From: Flexicrinis sp001567485
Lineage (GTDB): Bacteria; Chloroflexota; Anaerolineae; Aggregatilineales; Phototrophicaceae
Length of the DNA stretch: 43,173 nucleotides
Assembly (NCBI GenBank): GCA_030263635.1
Contig: SZPI01000049.1
Coordinates: forward strand, 1-43,173
Reading direction: 5' to 3'
Below are positions 40,253 to 43,173 of the stretch, one piece after another. Each line of letters begins with the position of its first letter. Positions within the stretch are counted from its first letter, which is position 1. Under the pieces are notes generated by a model. The model searched no databases, was not told the DNA's origin, and saw nothing but the letters and a program-made list of their open reading frames with translations. A program made the translations under genes and the position numbers.

Positions 40253-41332
40253 TCAGATCACCTCGAGGGCGTTGATCCCCGGCAGCGGCGGAAATGGCAC
40301 ATGCGGCTCAGTCTGATACCAGAACGCCGTCGACGCGATGTCATCTTGAAGCGGCAGATAACGGCCGCCGCTGCGCCATCCAAGCGCCTGTATCGTCACC
40401 TTGAGGCGCTCGCGGAAGCGGATAGGGTCGGTGATGTGCCAGCGGTACATGCCGAAACGCTGTTGGCTCTGATACAGGCCGTCCGGCGTGATCACCTGCG
40501 GCATGCCGGAGTACGGAGAGGAGAACACGCCGTACTGTCCCTTCGGAAACTCGAAGTTCCACGCGCCGCCGAAGTAATCCTCGGTGCCCGTCCCGCAGAT
40601 CGTCGGGTAGTCCTCGTCGTCGTCCATGTAGAACTTGATCTCACCCTCGCCCCACCAGCCGCGGTTGTTGACGCCCCACGCGATGTACGTCCCGACATAG
40701 TGCCCCTGTCCGCGCACGTCGTCGAGCAGGGTGTGGACGGTCTGATACGGCAGTGGATTGCTGCGTGTCCAGCGGGCGTGCAGGTAGGCGGCATCCTCAG
40801 GGACGTCGGTCAGGGTGTACGTGATCTGGTAGTAGAACCCCCGGATTTCCTCGTCGGACAGGTTTTCGATCGTGACGCGCGCGTGCGCACGAAACGGCAT
40901 CTCCCAGTACGCATTGAAGCCGCCGGCGGGATTGACGGCCACGGCCAGCGAGGTCACGTTGCAGCGCTGGCACCAGCCGTTGCAGAAGAAGTCGCCCAGT
41001 GGGACTTCGATTGACGGCGCGTCTTCGTTGTCCCAGTAGAACCGGATAATCAGCTTGCGCCACGCTTCCGGCGTGACGGTGATCCAGATGTGCTGAATCG
41101 CGCCCGGCCCGGCGATGTCGGCCAGCACGGCGGTGGCGTTCGGCTGCAGGTGAATGCACGGCGATACCTTCCACCCTTGCCCCAGCTCGCGTGAGGCCAG
41201 CGCTCCAGCGCCCTCAACCGCCATGCCGCCCTTGCCCGCCTCACCGGTGAAATTCTCCGCGCTGATGGATCGCGTGAGCGCGTTCGATAGGCGAGACAAA
41301 TTCCCTAAATGCATGCCCAGTCCATTCGACAT
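40253..41332 (-). CDS. GH172 family (DUF2961) glycoside hydrolase-like protein
   Basis: A 359-residue protein with the DUF2961 pattern: GPGAIQHIWITVTPEAWRKL, IEVPLGDFF, the acidic stretch WWGEGEIKFYMDDDEDYPTI, and GTGTEDYFGGAWNFE. Characterised GH172 enzymes are alpha-fructofuranosidase/difructose-anhydride or arabinan-active enzymes using two carboxylates in the region where GEGE and TEDY lie. No signal peptide is present. AGGAG lies 9 bases before the ATG. It follows an orphan DppB-type permease gene by 101 bp; its link to that or to the GH65 cluster is unknown. Confidence 0.85.
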   Translation of the reverse strand: MSNGLGMHLGNLSRLSNALTRSISAENFTGEAGKGGMAVEGAGALASRELGQGWKVSPCIHLQPNATAVLADIAGPGAIQHIWITVTPEAWRKLIIRFYWDNEDAPSIEVPLGDFFCNGWCQRCNVTSLAVAVNPAGGFNAYWEMPFRAHARVTIENLSDEEIRGFYYQITYTLTDVPEDAAYLHARWTRSNPLPYQTVHTLLDDVRGQGHYVGTYIAWGVNNRGWWGEGEIKFYMDDDEDYPTICGTGTEDYFGGAWNFEFPKGQYGVFSSPYSGMPQVITPDGLYQSQQRFGMYRWHITDPIRFRERLKVTIQALGWRSGGRYLPLQDDIASTAFWYQTEPHVPFPPLPGINALEVI

Positions 41333-41433
41333 TACTTAGCTCTCCTGAGGGGTTGATCACCCGACGAGTATATCCATCACACGCGCCGTCTGGATATGGC
41401 AGCTGCCACAGGCATCCAGCGGGGCCTTTGCGT

Positions 41434-42381
41434 CTATCCCAACCGGATGCGCGGGTTGAGCGCGGCGTACAGCAGGTCGGCGATCAGGTTCGCCAGCGCG
41501 AAGAAGAAGATCACCACCATCACGCATGCTTGCAGCAGTGGGATGTTCTTGCCTTCGACCGCCTCGATCAGCAGCGCGCCGAGGCCGGGAAAGCTGAACA
41601 CGTTCTCGATCACGATCAGCCCGCCGATCAGCCAGCCCACGCTCAACGCCACGACTGTGACGGTCGGCATCAGAGCGTTGCGCAGCACATGCTTGACGAT
41701 CACCGTGCGCCGTGGCAGGCCCTTGAGCGTGGCGGTCTGGACGTAGGGCTGGCGCAGTTCTTCGAGCATACCGGCCCGGGTCATGCGCACGATGTAGCCA
41801 AGCAGAACGAACGTCGCGGTGATGGCCGGCAGGGTCAGCGCACGCAGCCAGTCGCCGAACGTGAAATCGGGCGAGATCAGCGCGGTCGGCGGGAACCAAC
41901 CGAGGCCGGTGGCGAACACGTTGATCAGCACGACGCCGGTCACGAACTCCGGCAGCCCGACAACCGACAGGGACACCAGCGAGACGACGTTGTCGACCCA
42001 TGTGTTCTGGCGCAGCGCCGCCACCACGCCCAGCGCGATCGACAGCGGCACGGCGATCACCAGCGTCAGCGCGGCGAGGCGCAGCGTATTCGATAGGCGC
42101 GCCAGCACCAGCGGCTGAACAGGCGGATTGCCGGCGCTGTAGCTGATCCCCCAGTCGCCGGTGACAAATCCCGTCAGCCAGTTGACGTACTGTACCGGCA
42201 GCGGATCGTTCAGGCCGGCGCGTTCGCGGAACGCCTCCAACGCCGCCTCAGACGCCTCACGGCCCAACTGTAAGCGCGCAATATCGCCGGGCAGCACCTG
42301 AGTCAGCGCGAAGATCACAGCGGACGTGAACAGGAGCGTCACGCCGAGCAGGAGGATACGGCGGATTAGAAAGCGAGTCAT
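41434..42381 (-). CDS. DppB/OppB-type ABC transporter permease
   Basis: A 315-residue BPD_transp_1 permease. The N-terminus RRILLLGVTLLFTSAVIF and following LNDPLPVQYVNWLTGFVTGD are typical of the DppB/OppB/GsiC group, which import peptides, nickel or oligosaccharides. The EAA loop reads YVQTATLKGLPRRTVIVKHV. GAGG precedes the ATG. The partner DppC permease and ATPases that normally follow are missing, and a GH172 gene stands in their place. Any binding protein would have to lie to the right of the window. The gene seems intact but orphaned. Confidence 0.9.
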   Translation of the reverse strand: MTRFLIRRILLLGVTLLFTSAVIFALTQVLPGDIARLQLGREASEAALEAFRERAGLNDPLPVQYVNWLTGFVTGDWGISYSAGNPPVQPLVLARLSNTLRLAALTLVIAVPLSIALGVVAALRQNTWVDNVVSLVSLSVVGLPEFVTGVVLINVFATGLGWFPPTALISPDFTFGDWLRALTLPAITATFVLLGYIVRMTRAGMLEELRQPYVQTATLKGLPRRTVIVKHVLRNALMPTVTVVALSVGWLIGGLIVIENVFSFPGLGALLIEAVEGKNIPLLQACVMVVIFFFALANLIADLLYAALNPRIRLG

Positions 42382-42450
42382 CGCGCCTCAGCTCTCTACG
42401 GGAAAGGAATAGAAGGGATGCGTGATGAGTATAAACCTCATCGCGCCTCA
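42378..42450. repeat. Duplicated 13-bp start-site segment of the DppB gene
   Basis: TCATCGCGCCTCA occurs at 42378-42390, spanning the dppB start codon and ribosome-binding site, and again at 42438-42450. Both copies offer an ATG with the same GAGG box on the minus strand. The outer one opens a 17-codon frame ending just before the true start. Confidence 0.6.
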
Positions 42451-43000
42451 CTGCCCGTCGCCCCCGTGGGAGTGCTGAGTGTCAAGTGATGAGTGATGAG
42501 TAAAAGGCAAACCGATTGAACCACAGAGGACACGAAGGACACAAAGGGGTCTTGTAGGGCCGCAGCGTGTTGCACCCGCCACGCTCCACTGTCACGTACG
42601 CGTCCTTCTCCCCTCTCCCTGAGGGAGAGGGGCCGGGGGTGAGGGTTCAGGGGCCGGGGGTGAGGAGGAAGTGCTGAGTGTCAAGTGATGAGTGCTGAGG
42701 GAAGGGCAAACCGATTGAACCACAGAGGACACAGAGCAAACACGAGCGCACAGAGAGGGTTCATGGAGCCGCCCCGCCGCCCCGCCCACCACCCACTACC
42801 ACGCACGTCGTTCTCCCCTCTCCCTGAGGGAGAGGGGCCGGGGGTGAGGGTTTCTCCGAGTGTCAAGTGCTGAGTGATGAGTGCTGAGGGAAGGGCAAAC
42901 CGATTGAACCACAGAGGACACAGAGCAAACACGAGCACACAGAGCGACTTTCACACTCCTACGCACACGTCCTTCTCCCCTCTCCCTGAGGGAGAGGGGC
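42451..43000. repeat. Composite dispersed repeat block (right, three modules)
   Basis: No gene is visible. Three C-rich palindromes of the tight-loop form (CCCTGAGGG centre; 42610-42632, 42815-42837, 42977-42999) alternate with GTGCTGAGTGTCAAGTGATG-type stretches (42471-42500, 42671-42702, 42858-42890), GGGCAAACCGATTGAACC linkers and CACAGAGGACACAGAG-type stretches (42521-42546, 42719-42758, 42908-42945). Orientation and order match the block at 1-288. The last palindrome directly adjoins the terminal CRISPR repeat. Confidence 0.88.
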
Positions 43001-43173
43001 CGGGGGTGAGTGGTTTCGGCGTTGAGGTGGTTGCAACAATCCCCTCTGGATCAGGAGGGGAGAATAATTGGCAAGTTTCAGTGCCCCGAAGGGCGTTGGG
43101 GTGGTTGCAACCGGAGGAGTACCCCATCACCATATACGGTGGTGGCGTGTTTCAGTGCCCCGAAGGGCGTTGG
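43001..43173 (-). CRISPR. CRISPR array, leader-distal end (continues beyond the window)
   Basis: A full 37-bp repeat lies at 43075-43111 and an identical partial one begins at 43149, cut by the window edge. The spacers are exactly 37 bp each (43038-43074 and 43112-43148) and unrelated. On the minus strand the repeat begins GTTGCAACC and ends CACTGAAAC, a common type I/III ending, and contains GCCC-TTCG-GGGC, a stem with a stable UUCG loop. A third copy at 43001-43037 keeps only the first 20 bases (one mismatch), as expected of the decayed last repeat. The array is therefore read leftward with its leader to the right. No cas genes lie in the window. Confidence 0.9.

Noticed and set aside
41357..42001. 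Alternative minus-strand frame of 214 codons overlapping dppB
   Set aside because: Frame-shifted shadow of the DppB-type permease, which has the expected helices and EAA loop in its own frame.
42388..42441. 17-codon leader peptide upstream of dppB
   Set aside because: It arises only from the duplicated start-site segment. There is no attenuator-like hairpin and no codon bias pointing to a regulatory peptide.

Overview
This is about 43 kb of a GC-rich bacterial chromosome. The gene content (sugar ABC operons with LacI and GntR regulators, GH65 and GH172 enzymes, FtsH, RecD2, AzlCD) and the high-GC coding style suggest an Anaerolineae-type Chloroflexota heterotroph. This is an inference from gene content and protein style, since no rRNA or tRNA lies in the window. 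Most genes are on the minus strand. The exceptions are the GntR/M24 pair, azlCD, a redoxin-like gene and a gene fragment.

Layout, left to right. (1) 1-300: mosaic of dispersed palindromic repeats. (2) 289-8578, read leftward: a ribose/xylose-type sugar ABC operon (binding protein, double ATPase, two permeases), followed by a Gfo/Idh/MocA oxidoreductase, a low-complexity CTGACAACTG-type repeat, a truncated reading frame, a SIS-domain sugar-phosphate protein and an NAD-dependent epimerase. A divergent GntR/UTRA regulator (8784-9548) faces it across a consensus promoter and palindromic candidate operators, and is followed by an M24 aminopeptidase. (3) 10797-15973: small membrane protein, TPR protein, then a histidine kinase / LuxR response regulator / NUDIX operon, and a quinone-oxidoreductase-like dehydrogenase. 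(4) 16420-22047: FtsH, RecD2 and AzlCD. (5) 22048-27364: inverted copies of the repeat mosaic, then a MarR-controlled heterodimeric ABC exporter. (6) 27442-31010: GT39-like membrane glycosyltransferase, SGNH hydrolase and a cysteine-less redoxin-like protein. (7) 31012-31229: a 218-bp MITE-like element. (8) 31284-39926: an alpha-glucoside operon (binding protein, MalF- and MalG-type permeases, DUF624, LacI, GH65 phosphorylase, beta-phosphoglucomutase) driven from a promoter that overlaps a perfect LacI-type palindrome. (9) 39962-42381: a 5'-truncated oxidoreductase fragment, a GH172 (DUF2961) enzyme and an orphan DppB-type permease. (10) 42450-43173: three more repeat modules running directly into the terminal end of a CRISPR array.

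Functionally, region 8 reads as a complete pathway. A disaccharide is imported by the ABC transporter (the ATPase is not encoded here), cleaved with phosphate by GH65 to beta-glucose-1-phosphate plus glucose, and the former is isomerised to glucose-6-phosphate. Region 2 imports a sugar that is probably further processed by the oxidoreductase, the isomerase-like SIS protein and the epimerase.

The most unusual items are: a MalF-type permease whose first external loop carries an insert resembling a phage/eCIS baseplate-J beta domain; dispersed repeats that repeatedly abut or supply stop codons; and a CRISPR array whose last repeat is fused to one of those dispersed palindromes.
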